Below are positions 26,390 to 35,600 of a stretch of DNA of 64,000 bases, in pieces. The number at the start of each line of letters is the position of its first letter. The stretch's first letter is position 1. Made by a program: the position numbers and the translations under genes. Location of the stretch: the NCBI GenBank assembly GCA_963762165.1, contig CAVXJN010000001.1:124001-188000 (forward strand). The letters run 5' to 3'. The DNA comes from CAVXJN01 sp963762165. Its GTDB lineage: Bacteria > Pseudomonadota > Gammaproteobacteria > JASBUN01. The notes under the pieces were generated by a model that had not been told where the DNA came from, searched no databases, and was given only the letters and a program-made list of their open reading frames with translations.

Positions 26390-28834
26390 TCAGTTCGTCT
26401 GGGGAGTGAGCTGCAGGGCTTTTTGAAAATCAAAATCGAGGGAATTGTCCGGCGCGCGGATCGCGTACCCCTGGAAATAGCGCAGTCCCATATCCCACAA
26501 CAGCGCCAAAGTGCGCGCATCTTCCACTTCGCCGACAATCACGGTGGAACCAACCGCCGTGGCCCGCTCGACCAGCGAACGGATGCGGGCCGCGATGTCG
26601 GAATCCGCCGCGGCACCATGCACCGCTGCGCCTTGAATCTTGACGTACTCGGGGTGTATGCGTTCGAGGATGACGTCGGTGTCCGCGCTACTGCCGAAGT
26701 GCTCCACCGCGAAGGCGCAGTGCAACTGGCGCAGACCGGACACCAAGGCGGCAGTCTGCTCCAGATGCGCTGCCACATCGGCTTCGGCAGCCTCGAACAC
26801 GACACGGTCCTGGCCGATCAACCGCGAATCACGCAAACAATTGCTTACCCACACCGGCAGCATGCGATTGCCCAGCGCCAAATCCGACAACTTGATGAAA
26901 AAACGCGTTCTCCCGCGGGTGCGCCGATCTTCAGCCAGGGTTTCGATTGCATGTTCGATCACCCAACGGTCAACGTCCGGCAAATGAGTGGTGGCCCGAA
27001 GCCGCTCCATGAATACACCCGGCAAAATGCAGCGTCCGCGATCGTCCACCAGCCGCAACAGCGCTTCATACATTTCTTCGTGTTCGCCTTCCAGGCGCAA
27101 GATGGGCTGGAAAGCCAAACGGAACGATTTCGCCTTCAGCGCTTGGTCGACACTCGTTTCAAAGTCTGCATCGAGCGCATTGCCGGACTCTCCCTGGTAA
27201 CGCGATTCGCATACCCGGGAACCACCGTTTTCGCGCGCCTTTGCGGCCCCTCGCTCGGCTAGCGCCAATAGTGCGCTGCCGTCTGTGCCGTTCGTTTGCA
27301 GTGCCGCAACTCCGATGCTGCAGGTCACGCGTACGGACTGACCGCATGCCTCGACCGGCGTGCCACTGATGGCCTCGAGCAACTGCTCGGCCGATGCGCG
27401 CAATGAGGCCGTATCATCACTGCGAGTCAAAACCGTGAATATGCCGTTACCGAAATAGGACAACCCGTCGCCTGCGCCAACGGCTGCCGAAACTCTGGCC
27501 GCCAACTGTGAGATCACGGCGCGAAAACAGGGAACGCCGAGATCGCGGCGCAGCATTTCAACCTGGTCTACCGCGATGTACAGCATGGCCGGGCGTGCAG
27601 CCGAATGCGCTTCGGACGCCACTGCGGCATCGGCGCGCTCCAGAAAACAGCCCCGGTTCAGCGTGCCGGTCAACGGATCGCGCACGCTCAGCATGCGCGC
27701 GCGCCGGGAGATTCGGGCGGCGCTGTGGATGCGTTCGTGCACGCAAGCGGCCAGTTCCGCAGCGGGCGTTTCCTTTGCGATGACGTCGTCGACGCCTTGC
27801 AGCAATGCCTGGTTGCGCAATTCCGGATCGTCGTGCTCGACCGTGAAAACGATCGGTGTGAATGCGAACTGGGAATCCTGACGGACCGCGGCCGCCAGCT
27901 CCGCTCCGTCCAACGTACCGCCGCAGCGCTCCATCAATATGAGGTCCGGACGAAACTGAACGATTTCTTCGATCAACTGCAAGCCATTGCGCAGACGCCG
28001 GCACACCATGCCGACACTTTCCAGCGCTTCGCAATGGGCATCGGCACCGGCACAGTCATGCTCGAGCACCAGCACGCGATGAGCGCTGTCTTCAGGCGGC
28101 ACCACCAATTCACCCAGCTTCTGGCTGAGTGCGTCGAAATCCAACGGCTTGGTGAAATAAGCATCGCCGCCCGCCCGCAACGCTTCCAGACGCGCCGTCA
28201 TGTCGGTACGCGCCGACATGAACACCACCGGAACTCGCGCGCCGGTACGGACACGCAGTTCGGCAACTGCGTCGATACCGGCACGTGAACTGCGCGGAAA
28301 CATAATATCCATCAGTACCGCCGCCGGCCGTTGTGCATCTGCCGCCGCAATCGCGGCATCGAAGTCGCCAAAGCAGCGCAAGCGGTAGCCGAGAAGGCTC
28401 AGTTGCAATTCCAACAAAGCACTGAGTTCCGGGTCATCGTCGACCACGAAAATCAAGGCTCTGTCAGCACTGGTGAGCTCCGCCGGCTGCGGCGCTGGAA
28501 TGCCCTGCATTTCGGCCCCCAGGACACCGCGTAGCGAACCAAGTGCCGAACTGATGCGCTCGCGGGCCGACGGCGGCAACGGTTTCCCGTCGCCCAGGCA
28601 GGCGCGCAGAAACTCATCCAGTTGCGCCGCTTGCTCGCTCAGCTCGGGGAAACCGAAGCTACCGCCGCTGCCGGCCAGGTTGTGGACCATACGCTGTAGC
28701 AGCGCGATCAAGTCCGCGCGCCAATCCACGTACAGCAGCTTGTTCCACAGCTCTTCCAATTGCTCGATTTTTTCCGGCAGGCGTCGGGCGTATTCTTCCT
28801 GGAGCGGTCGCAGGCGGGAAGATAATTCGTTCAT
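26390..28834 (-). CDS. Hpt-REC-REC-GGDEF-EAL signalling protein with degenerate domains
   Basis: An 814-residue multidomain hub. Order: Hpt domain with phosphorylatable His51 (RMVHNLAGSGGSFGF); REC1 (about 127-240) with Asp132-134, Asp176 and Lys229, apparently functional; REC2 (about 253-365) in which the phospho-acceptor is Glu302 (LMERCGG) and the acidic pair is lost; a GGDEF-like domain (about 382-540) whose signature reads FGNGIF (461-466); and an EAL-like domain (about 565-810) that keeps YEALLRL but has VEHFGSS where the catalytic DDFG is expected. It is probably a phosphorelay-controlled c-di-GMP or protein-binding effector rather than an enzyme. No membrane segment. Third gene after the kinase and phosphatase on the minus strand. 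Confidence 0.85.
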   Translation of the reverse strand: MNELSSRLRPLQEEYARRLPEKIEQLEELWNKLLYVDWRADLIALLQRMVHNLAGSGGSFGFPELSEQAAQLDEFLRACLGDGKPLPPSARERISSALGSLRGVLGAEMQGIPAPQPAELTSADRALIFVVDDDPELSALLELQLSLLGYRLRCFGDFDAAIAAADAQRPAAVLMDIMFPRSSRAGIDAVAELRVRTGARVPVVFMSARTDMTARLEALRAGGDAYFTKPLDFDALSQKLGELVVPPEDSAHRVLVLEHDCAGADAHCEALESVGMVCRRLRNGLQLIEEIVQFRPDLILMERCGGTLDGAELAAAVRQDSQFAFTPIVFTVEHDDPELRNQALLQGVDDVIAKETPAAELAACVHERIHSAARISRRARMLSVRDPLTGTLNRGCFLERADAAVASEAHSAARPAMLYIAVDQVEMLRRDLGVPCFRAVISQLAARVSAAVGAGDGLSYFGNGIFTVLTRSDDTASLRASAEQLLEAISGTPVEACGQSVRVTCSIGVAALQTNGTDGSALLALAERGAAKARENGGSRVCESRYQGESGNALDADFETSVDQALKAKSFRLAFQPILRLEGEHEEMYEALLRLVDDRGRCILPGVFMERLRATTHLPDVDRWVIEHAIETLAEDRRTRGRTRFFIKLSDLALGNRMLPVWVSNCLRDSRLIGQDRVVFEAAEADVAAHLEQTAALVSGLRQLHCAFAVEHFGSSADTDVILERIHPEYVKIQGAAVHGAAADSDIAARIRSLVERATAVGSTVIVGEVEDARTLALLWDMGLRYFQGYAIRAPDNSLDFDFQKALQLTPQTN

Positions 28835-28949
28835 GCGGGAATTCCCGTAGAGTCAGGGGCTTGTCGGCATGGCCGTGGCAATCGCGGTACCACGGCCGGT
28901 CCACCTCTATAACGGCAGGCCGGTGATCGCCTTAACGCCCATACGGGGA

Positions 28950-29774
28950 TCAAAGAGCGCCGAATCGATACAGCAGCACCGCCAGATCGTCCGGTTTGGA
29001 AGGCTCAGGACCCAGCGACCCGGCCATGCGCTGACGGGCAGCGACTACCAGTTCGTCCGCGCAGCCCAGTAGCGGCCCCTTGCGGGCGCGGGCGACGATC
29101 TCATCGGTATGCAGATTATCGGCAAGGCCGTCGCTAGCCAGCAGCACGGTGTCGCGCTGGGCCAGTGCCAGGGTCGAACCGATTTCCACGCGCATGTCGG
29201 GGGTGCCGATCATATTCGAGACCAGATGCCGTTCTTCGTGATGCATCGCCTCCCCTTCGTCGAGTACCCCGGCTTCCACGGCGTAGCCCACGGGAGAATG
29301 GGACACGGTTTGCAGTTTCAGCTTACCGCGCTGTCCGAACACCAAAACCACCGAATCCCCGACGTGATAGGTGCGAATGGTATGGTCCTGGATTTCGGCG
29401 ACCACGAGTGTCGTCACGGCGCCAAGCCCCAGATCCAACACGGCGCGATTGGCCTGTTCGATCCCGGTGAGGATGCCATCGCGCAACGATTCACCGCGAA
29501 CCACCGCCTGTTCCACTGCTTTGGTCAAAACTTCCAGAGTGGTGCGGGAAGCCTGCTCTCCGGCGCGCATGCCGCCCGCGCCATCGGCCAATGCCAGCAC
29601 ACCGGAGTTCGGGTCGCACTGCACGACAGCGATGGCGTCCTCGTTGCCGGTATCCTTGTTCGGCGAGCGCTGGGTGTAGTACACCGCGCTACCGCCGGCG
29701 AGCGATACAGCGGCGCACGCGTCCATGTCCGCGCCGGCGAGGATCGTCGTTTGCGGGAAAGATTCGGATGTCAT
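28950..29774 (-). CDS. PP2C-type protein serine/threonine phosphatase
   Basis: A 274-residue Mn/Mg-dependent phosphatase. Metal-binding motifs are in order: NED (44-46), ADGAGG (63-68), TYHVGDS, ASDGLADN and the C-terminal KPDDLAVLLY. No membrane helix or sensor domain, so it is cytosolic. The ATG at 29774 is chosen over an upstream codon that would reach into the kinase gene. It lies 19 bases after the kinase stop, forming a kinase/phosphatase pair, and 115 bases before the Hpt-REC hub gene. Confidence 0.9.
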   Translation of the reverse strand: MTSESFPQTTILAGADMDACAAVSLAGGSAVYYTQRSPNKDTGNEDAIAVVQCDPNSGVLALADGAGGMRAGEQASRTTLEVLTKAVEQAVVRGESLRDGILTGIEQANRAVLDLGLGAVTTLVVAEIQDHTIRTYHVGDSVVLVFGQRGKLKLQTVSHSPVGYAVEAGVLDEGEAMHHEERHLVSNMIGTPDMRVEIGSTLALAQRDTVLLASDGLADNLHTDEIVARARKGPLLGCADELVVAARQRMAGSLGPEPSKPDDLAVLLYRFGAL

Positions 29775-29793
29775 ATTCGGCGTTTCGCGGTCT

Positions 29794-30540
29794 CTACTCG
29801 TCCCACTCAATGGTTTCCAGATGCTCGCGCAGGTCACCCGCTGTCCGGAACTTTCGAGTGATCAGGGTTCGCTTCAGTCCGCAGCAGATCTGTTTCACTT
29901 CCGGCGGCTGGCGCGCGTAATAGCGTGCACCGCCGAGTGCATCGTAGAAGATGCGTACCAATTCGCATACGTCGTGACGAATATTGGCGGCGGTGGGTGC
30001 ACCCCAGTGGAACATGTCCAGCAACTTGACGTCGAAGCCGAGCCCATACCGCTTTACAATGATATTGTCGCTGTGCAAATCGCCGTGGTAGTCGCCTTGC
30101 TGGTGTATGCACTCGATCCCGGATGCGATGCTGTGCAACAGGTGAAGCGCTTCGAAAGTCGACAGTCGCTTGCCGGGTTGACGCAGCTGAAACTGGCTCA
30201 AAAGCTCGCCGTCAACAAAATCGGATACGAGAAAAGTCACGGGGATACCGCGATAGGAAATAGTCTCCTGGGTGTGGTATTGGATCAGAATCGGACAATG
30301 GTGGAGTTTGTGCAGCTTGCGCGCATAGAACATCGACGCCCGGTTCTTGAGATTGCGCTGCGGGAAAAAGAATTTTGCCGCCCGTTCGATCTCGGTCCCC
30401 TTTTCCCGTACTTTAAAGACCTCTCCCTCCCAACCGGCACCCAAGCGGGAGACGACTTCGTATTTGCGTAGCAGGAGTCTTCCCGGGTAAAAGTTGAAAG
30501 ACTCGATGCGCAGTTCGCCGTTCTTGCGTTTCGCGTTCAA
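29794..30540 (-). CDS. Ser/Thr protein kinase-like protein
   Basis: A 248-residue protein in the protein-kinase fold. The glycine-rich loop is LGAGWEGEVFKV, the ATP lysine is Lys56 in AAKFFF, the catalytic loop is HGDLHSDN (152-159, in place of HRDxxxxN), and the metal-binding DFG position reads LDMF. It has no membrane or PASTA domain and stops shortly after the C-lobe. The sequence is compact and could also suggest an LPS-kinase-like enzyme, but pairing with PP2C favours protein phosphorylation. First gene of a three-gene minus-strand signalling cluster; divergent from the MscS channel gene. Confidence 0.82.
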   Translation of the reverse strand: MNAKRKNGELRIESFNFYPGRLLLRKYEVVSRLGAGWEGEVFKVREKGTEIERAAKFFFPQRNLKNRASMFYARKLHKLHHCPILIQYHTQETISYRGIPVTFLVSDFVDGELLSQFQLRQPGKRLSTFEALHLLHSIASGIECIHQQGDYHGDLHSDNIIVKRYGLGFDVKLLDMFHWGAPTAANIRHDVCELVRIFYDALGGARYYARQPPEVKQICCGLKRTLITRKFRTAGDLREHLETIEWDE

Positions 30541-30645
30541 AGACCCGTGCGCCCGTAGCCGTCTGAGGATTTTCGCGGCCGATCGCGCTACTATAGGAGC
30601 GGATTGCCGTGGTTGAATTTAGCGATTAGATAGGATCGAGGCAAG

Positions 30646-33039
30646 TTGTCAAATCATAAGCCGTTGGCCAAAGCCATCCGGGCGCGGAAACGCCCGCCCG
30701 GTATCCGTGATTGTGCACGGGTGGCGCGCAGCCTCATCTCCGCGATCGCGCTGCTGCTGGTTTCGATCGCCGCCACGCACGCGGCCGACGCGCCGTTTTC
30801 CGCCGAGCGAGTGACTGCCATGCACAAGCAGCTCGGCGCAATCGAGTCGCAGCTGGACCGGCAGAATTACGACGAAAAAGCCCTCCGCAAGTGGACAACC
30901 GAGATTCAGGCGTTGCGCACCGAGGCCGGCAGCTGCGTGAGTGCAGCCGAAGATGCGCTGAGCGGCGTAGAGAACGACCTCAAGGTTCTGGGTCCTACCG
31001 CAGACGGAGATAGCGGTGAATCCAGGCAACAGCGCAAGGAGTTGAGCACCCGTAAGGACGATGTCAGTAAATTGCTGGCCAGGTGCCGGGTCATCGAGCT
31101 GCGCGGCGCCGAATTGACCCAGCGCGTCGACGCGTTGTTGCGCCAGCAGATCACCCGGCGATTGCTGGCGAGATCACCGTCCCTGTTGCAGTTGATTCAT
31201 CAGACCTGGGATTCACCAGGCTCATTGAACACCGTAGGCGAGGCTCTACGGGAATCGGACAGCGGCATCGAGCTGCTGACCCGCGAAAGCCTGATTGAAC
31301 TGGCGCTGTATGTCACTCTCGCGCTGGCCTTCGGATTGTTCCTCGGTCGCCGCCTGTCCCGCAACATCGTCACGCCGTCGCCGGATTCATCGTTTTCGCA
31401 CCATTTTCAAATCGCGCTGCGGGTCGTGACCGGGCATTACGCGCCCCATTTCGCAGTTGCCATCGCCATTGCCTGGTATTTTCATCTGGCAAGCGGCGAC
31501 GCGGATGCGATCCCGTTGCTCACCCGCGTTGCCTATGCCCTGCCGGTGCTGGTGTTGTTGATTGCCGCCATTCGGCTGTTCCTCGCACCGTTCGCGCCGG
31601 CAGAGCCCATCCATGGGCTGCCGCCTACGGCGGCCCGAGCGCTGGCACGGCGCTTCAGCGTGCTCCTCGTGTTGGCCGCAACCGGTTATCTGTTGTTTGC
31701 CACACTGCTGTCGCAATCCATCCCGCGGCACACGCTGCTGCTGGCCCGCGACTTGTACTCGGCGGCCGTCGTACTGAACCTGATCTGGATCGTATGGATC
31801 GTCGGCAGCATCCCAAGTTTGCGCTCGACGCTGGCGTTGCGCACCTTATTGTCACTGATCTTGATGGCTGCGCTCGGCGCTGAATGGGCGGGTTACGACA
31901 ATCTCTCCGTAACCGTAATCCGCGGCGTCACCGGAACCCTCGCCTCCCTCGGAGCGGCGCTGCTGTTGGGACGGCTGCTGCGCGAATTCTTCGCCGGTCT
32001 CGATAGTGGCGTGCATCGCTGGCAGGGGGCCGTTCATCGGATGCTCGGACTCGAGCACGGCGAACATATCCAGGGGCTTTGGTGGTTGAACGCCGTGGCG
32101 ATACTGGCGCTGTGGACCCTGTTCCTGGTCATCGCATTGCGATTTTGGGGCCTGTCGGAAACCGGATTGCGACGTATAGCCCTGTTGCTCACCGACGGGT
32201 TCGCGATCGGTTCGGTTACCGTCGTGCCGGCCAAGATCGCACTCGCCCTGCTCGGGCTGGCGTTGCTGCTCACGATCAGCGGCTGGTTCCGCAAGCGGCT
32301 GGAGAAAAGCTGGCTGCCGAAGACGCGGCTCGACCGCGGGGCACGGGAAGCGGCGGTGGCGATCGTCGGTTACACCGGGATTGCCCTGGCCGTCATTATT
32401 TCCCTTGTGGTCGCCGGCTTCGATTTTTCGAATATCGCCATTATTGCCGGTGCGCTGTCGGTGGGCATCGGCTTTGGTCTGCAGAATATCGTCAACAATT
32501 TTGTCTCCGGACTCATTCTGCTGTTCGAGCGTCCGGTCAAAACCGGCGATTGGGTCGTGGTTGGCGGTACAGAAGGCTATGTCAAACGCATCAGCATACG
32601 CTCGACTCAGATACAGACTTTCGATCGTGCCGACGTGATCGTGCCGAATTCCGAACTGATTTCCAACCAGGTCACCAATTGGATGTTGTACGATGCGCGC
32701 GGCCGGGTCCGGGTCCCGGTCGGCGTCGCTTACGGCAGCGACACCGCCTTGGTGAAAGAAATTCTGCTCAAAATCGGTCGCGAGCATCCGCACGTTGTGC
32801 ACGACAACAGCGCGCCCGGGCCTGTGGTGATGTTTCTGGGTTTCGGGGATAGTTCACTGGATTTCGAATTGCGTTGCTTCATCCAGAATATCGATACCCG
32901 CCTAACTGTGATCAGCGATATGAACTTCGCCATCGACGCGGCATTCCGCGAGCACAACATCGAAATTCCGTTCCCGCAGCGCGATGTTCACGTACGAGAC
33001 CTACCTGCCGGGCGTAGCGGTCAGGAGCCGGCGGCTTGA
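30646..33039 (+). CDS. Large mechanosensitive channel, MscS family
   Basis: A 797-residue channel of the MscK/YbdG-like large MscS group. A TTG start is used; GAGGCAAG lies just upstream. A signal-like segment (about residues 25-47) is followed by a periplasmic helical/coiled-coil region (about 50-190). Next come roughly ten membrane helices. The conserved MscS core near the end has VGIGFGLQNIVNNFVSGLIL, FERPVKTGDWVVVGGTEGYV and VIVPNSELISNQVTNW. It releases solutes on hypo-osmotic shock. Divergent from the kinase gene. Confidence 0.9.
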   Translation: MSNHKPLAKAIRARKRPPGIRDCARVARSLISAIALLLVSIAATHAADAPFSAERVTAMHKQLGAIESQLDRQNYDEKALRKWTTEIQALRTEAGSCVSAAEDALSGVENDLKVLGPTADGDSGESRQQRKELSTRKDDVSKLLARCRVIELRGAELTQRVDALLRQQITRRLLARSPSLLQLIHQTWDSPGSLNTVGEALRESDSGIELLTRESLIELALYVTLALAFGLFLGRRLSRNIVTPSPDSSFSHHFQIALRVVTGHYAPHFAVAIAIAWYFHLASGDADAIPLLTRVAYALPVLVLLIAAIRLFLAPFAPAEPIHGLPPTAARALARRFSVLLVLAATGYLLFATLLSQSIPRHTLLLARDLYSAAVVLNLIWIVWIVGSIPSLRSTLALRTLLSLILMAALGAEWAGYDNLSVTVIRGVTGTLASLGAALLLGRLLREFFAGLDSGVHRWQGAVHRMLGLEHGEHIQGLWWLNAVAILALWTLFLVIALRFWGLSETGLRRIALLLTDGFAIGSVTVVPAKIALALLGLALLLTISGWFRKRLEKSWLPKTRLDRGAREAAVAIVGYTGIALAVIISLVVAGFDFSNIAIIAGALSVGIGFGLQNIVNNFVSGLILLFERPVKTGDWVVVGGTEGYVKRISIRSTQIQTFDRADVIVPNSELISNQVTNWMLYDARGRVRVPVGVAYGSDTALVKEILLKIGREHPHVVHDNSAPGPVVMFLGFGDSSLDFELRCFIQNIDTRLTVISDMNFAIDAAFREHNIEIPFPQRDVHVRDLPAGRSGQEPAA

Positions 33040-33153
33040 CGGCCGGATCTCTGCCGGCAGCGTCAGGTTGGCGTTCACAGGGCCTTTGGGCTAAGTTGCC
33101 AGCAGTGCCCGCCACTTTGAGCGTGTGCGGGCAGCCACGACGAGGGACAAACA

Positions 33154-33597
33154 ATGCCAAGCTATCGAACCATTTTGGCGGCACTGGACTTCACGCCGGC
33201 CGGTGATGCCGTCGCCGAACGGGCCAAGGAACTCGCGGTCAGCGAGAATGCGACCCTGGAGCTGGTGCACGTGGTGGAATATCTGCCGCCCTTGGACATC
33301 GGCTATGAACCGGTCGCGGCACCAGAATGGGCGGTGGACGAACAGGTCCTGATGGAAAATGCGCGCAAGAGCCTCAAGACCCTCGCTTCCAAGCTCAACA
33401 TGAACGATGCCGCGCAGCATGTCGAACTCGGGCCGCCAAAGCACGTCATCGTCAAACTTGCAGCCGACCGATCCATAGACCTGATCGTCATCGGCTCCCA
33501 CGGCCGACACGGGATCAGCCGGCTCTTAGGATCGACCGCCGATGCAGTCCTGCACGGCGCACCGTGCGACGTGCTGGCCGTTCGCGTCGGCGACTGA
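33154..33597 (+). CDS. Universal stress protein UspA family
   Basis: Single-domain Usp of 147 residues. It starts YRTILAALDFTPAGDAVAERA and has the ATP-binding pattern G-x2-G-x9-G-S/T at GSHGRHGISRLLGST, followed by ADAVLHGAPCDVLAVR. It is thus the ATP-binding subtype. Cytoplasmic. It follows the MscS gene by 114 bases and converges on the SulP gene. Confidence 0.95.
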   Translation: MPSYRTILAALDFTPAGDAVAERAKELAVSENATLELVHVVEYLPPLDIGYEPVAAPEWAVDEQVLMENARKSLKTLASKLNMNDAAQHVELGPPKHVIVKLAADRSIDLIVIGSHGRHGISRLLGSTADAVLHGAPCDVLAVRVGD

Positions 33598-33606
33598 GTC
33601 GTTCCG

Positions 33607-35430
33607 TCAGCGCAGCGCCGGCTCAGCTCCCGGCAAGGGCTCGTCGATCGGGCCGGGCACCGATTGGCATTCACGGAAAATGCGGCGTGTGCAGCGCTTG
33701 CAGATTTCGGGATCGAGCTTCTTGAAAATCGCGGCGATCGCGTCGGTCTTGCCCGGAAAAATATTCTCGTCGCCGATCGCATCCAGATAGCCGCCTCGTT
33801 TGAACGGCTCGCATACGCCCTCTTTAACCCGGATCAGGTACAACCCGCCCCCCTGGGCACGTCGCTTCTGCGACTCGCGCATGATGAACTCCGCGCCGGC
33901 GATGTCGATGAAGTTGATCCCCGACGATATGATTGCCAAATGCTTTTGACCAGGCTCGCGGGCGCTGAAGCGATGTAACGATTCCTGCACGTGACTGACG
34001 GCGCCGAAGAACAAGGCGCCGTCAATACGGACCAGCTTCAATTGCGGGCACTCGGGCAGGGTCGAATTGGTGGTGAACTTGCGCCTCGGTGTGGTCGGGT
34101 CCGGAACCCGCGGCAGAATACGCGGCCGCGAAGTGCGCATCAGGAAAAACACCAGGGACAGCAATACACCCATGTAAATGGCGAATTCCAATTCCAGGAA
34201 CAGCGCGCCGAAAAAGGTGACCGCCAATACCGCGGTTTCGGCGCGGCTGGTTTGGATGATCTGCTTGATGTGGTGGAAATCGATCAAGCCCCATGCCACG
34301 AGGAACAAAATGCCCGCCATCGCGGCATTGGGCAGATAAATGGCCAAAGGCGCGATCAGCAGCACGATCAGCATGAGCAAAGAACCGGCAAATACGGCCG
34401 CAAGCGGGGTCTTGGCACCAGCCTGATAATTAACGCCGCTGCGATTGAACGATCCGGTGGCGACGTAACCGGAAAAGAAGCTGCCGGCGATGTTGGACAT
34501 GCCCTGCCCCAGAAATTCTTGATTGCCATCCAAATGTTGACCCGAACGGGCGGCCAAGGAACGGGCAATGGAGACGGCCTCCGTCAGGGCGAACAAGGTC
34601 ACCGCGAGCGCGGTCGGCGCCAGCGTCTTGATGGTTTCCAGAGACAGGTCGGGAGCCGATAAGGGCGGCAGGGAGGCAGGCAACGAACCGACTGTCGAAA
34701 TGCCGGTATATTCCTGCCCCAGCCACCGGTTGAGTACGAACGCAACCAGGCTGCCGCCAAGCATGGCAGCGATCATGTACGGCACTCTCGGAATCCAGCG
34801 TTTGAAGGCAATACCGGTGAACATGGTCACCGCTCCGACCAACACGACATAACCATTGATCTTTTCGAACTCGGCAAATACCGTCCACACCGTTTCGTAG
34901 AACTCCGTTCCGCGCGGTATATGAAGTCCGAAAAAGTTCTTGATCTGGTTGGCCGCAATCAGAATTGCGGCGCCCGCCGTGAACCCGATGATAACGGAAT
35001 GGGAAATGAAGTTGACCAGCGTACCAAGGCGGGCCAAGCCCATCCCCAGCTGAATAATGCCCACCATGAAGGTCAGCGTCAGCGCCAGGCTCACATATTT
35101 CGCGCTCGCAGGTTCGGCCAACGCGGACAGCGCCGAGAACAGCACGATGGATGCTGCCGTGGTCGGGCCTGAAACCAGATGCCACGACGAGCCGAACAGC
35201 GCGGCAATGATGGCCGGCACCATGCCTGCGTAAAGACCGTATTCGGGAGGCATGCCGGCGATGGTGGCGAAGGCCACGCCTTGGGGCAGCACTACGATGG
35301 CGCCGGTCAATCCGGCGCTCAGGTCGCTGCGCATCGAGTTGCGATTGACCAGCGGCCACCAGCGCAAGAATGGTAACAGGCGCATCAGCCACAAGGGGCA
35401 CGCCGGCGCCGCGGTGCCGTTTACTGACAT
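33607..35430 (-). CDS. SulP (SLC26-type) anion permease with STAS domain
   Basis: A 607-residue inner-membrane transporter. It begins LPFLRWWPLVNRNSMRSDLSAGLTGAIVVLPQGVAFA, has about 10-14 membrane segments with EFLGQGMSNIAGSFFSGYVATGSFNRSGVNYQAGA, and ends with a cytoplasmic STAS domain (about 460-560; SSGINFIDIAGAEFI). The substrate may be sulfate, bicarbonate or another anion. After STAS there is a short tail with a C-x2-C-x6-C cluster (CKRCTRRIFREC). A good sigma70-like promoter lies upstream. Confidence 0.92.
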   Translation of the reverse strand: MSVNGTAAPACPLWLMRLLPFLRWWPLVNRNSMRSDLSAGLTGAIVVLPQGVAFATIAGMPPEYGLYAGMVPAIIAALFGSSWHLVSGPTTAASIVLFSALSALAEPASAKYVSLALTLTFMVGIIQLGMGLARLGTLVNFISHSVIIGFTAGAAILIAANQIKNFFGLHIPRGTEFYETVWTVFAEFEKINGYVVLVGAVTMFTGIAFKRWIPRVPYMIAAMLGGSLVAFVLNRWLGQEYTGISTVGSLPASLPPLSAPDLSLETIKTLAPTALAVTLFALTEAVSIARSLAARSGQHLDGNQEFLGQGMSNIAGSFFSGYVATGSFNRSGVNYQAGAKTPLAAVFAGSLLMLIVLLIAPLAIYLPNAAMAGILFLVAWGLIDFHHIKQIIQTSRAETAVLAVTFFGALFLELEFAIYMGVLLSLVFFLMRTSRPRILPRVPDPTTPRRKFTTNSTLPECPQLKLVRIDGALFFGAVSHVQESLHRFSAREPGQKHLAIISSGINFIDIAGAEFIMRESQKRRAQGGGLYLIRVKEGVCEPFKRGGYLDAIGDENIFPGKTDAIAAIFKKLDPEICKRCTRRIFRECQSVPGPIDEPLPGAEPALR

Positions 35431-35520
35431 ATACCTCCCGAGAAACTGAATATGGGTGTCCGGCGCGCGTCGATCCTACTTGGCCGGGGGCGCCTAGCCT
35501 GAAACCTGGGTCAAGCGGGT

Positions 35521-35549
35521 ATTATAAATTGTGTAACAAAAAATGTCAT
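35521..35549 (-). promoter_or_regulatory. Predicted sigma70 promoter of the SulP gene
   Basis: On the minus strand, ATGACA (35544-35549) and a perfect TATAAT (35521-35526) are 17 bases apart. Transcription would start about 80 bases before the SulP ATG at 35430. The local AT-rich stretch stands out in GC-rich DNA. Confidence 0.65.
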
Positions 35550-35600
35550 GAAGGACACACTATGAAAGTTTTTCCCTTCACAAGCGGCATGCTGGGCGGA

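Noticed and set aside
24767..27262. Very long open frame (831 codons) on the plus strand
   Set aside because: It lies antisense to pepN and the hub gene, spans their boundary, has no family motif and reflects low stop frequency opposite GC-rich genes.
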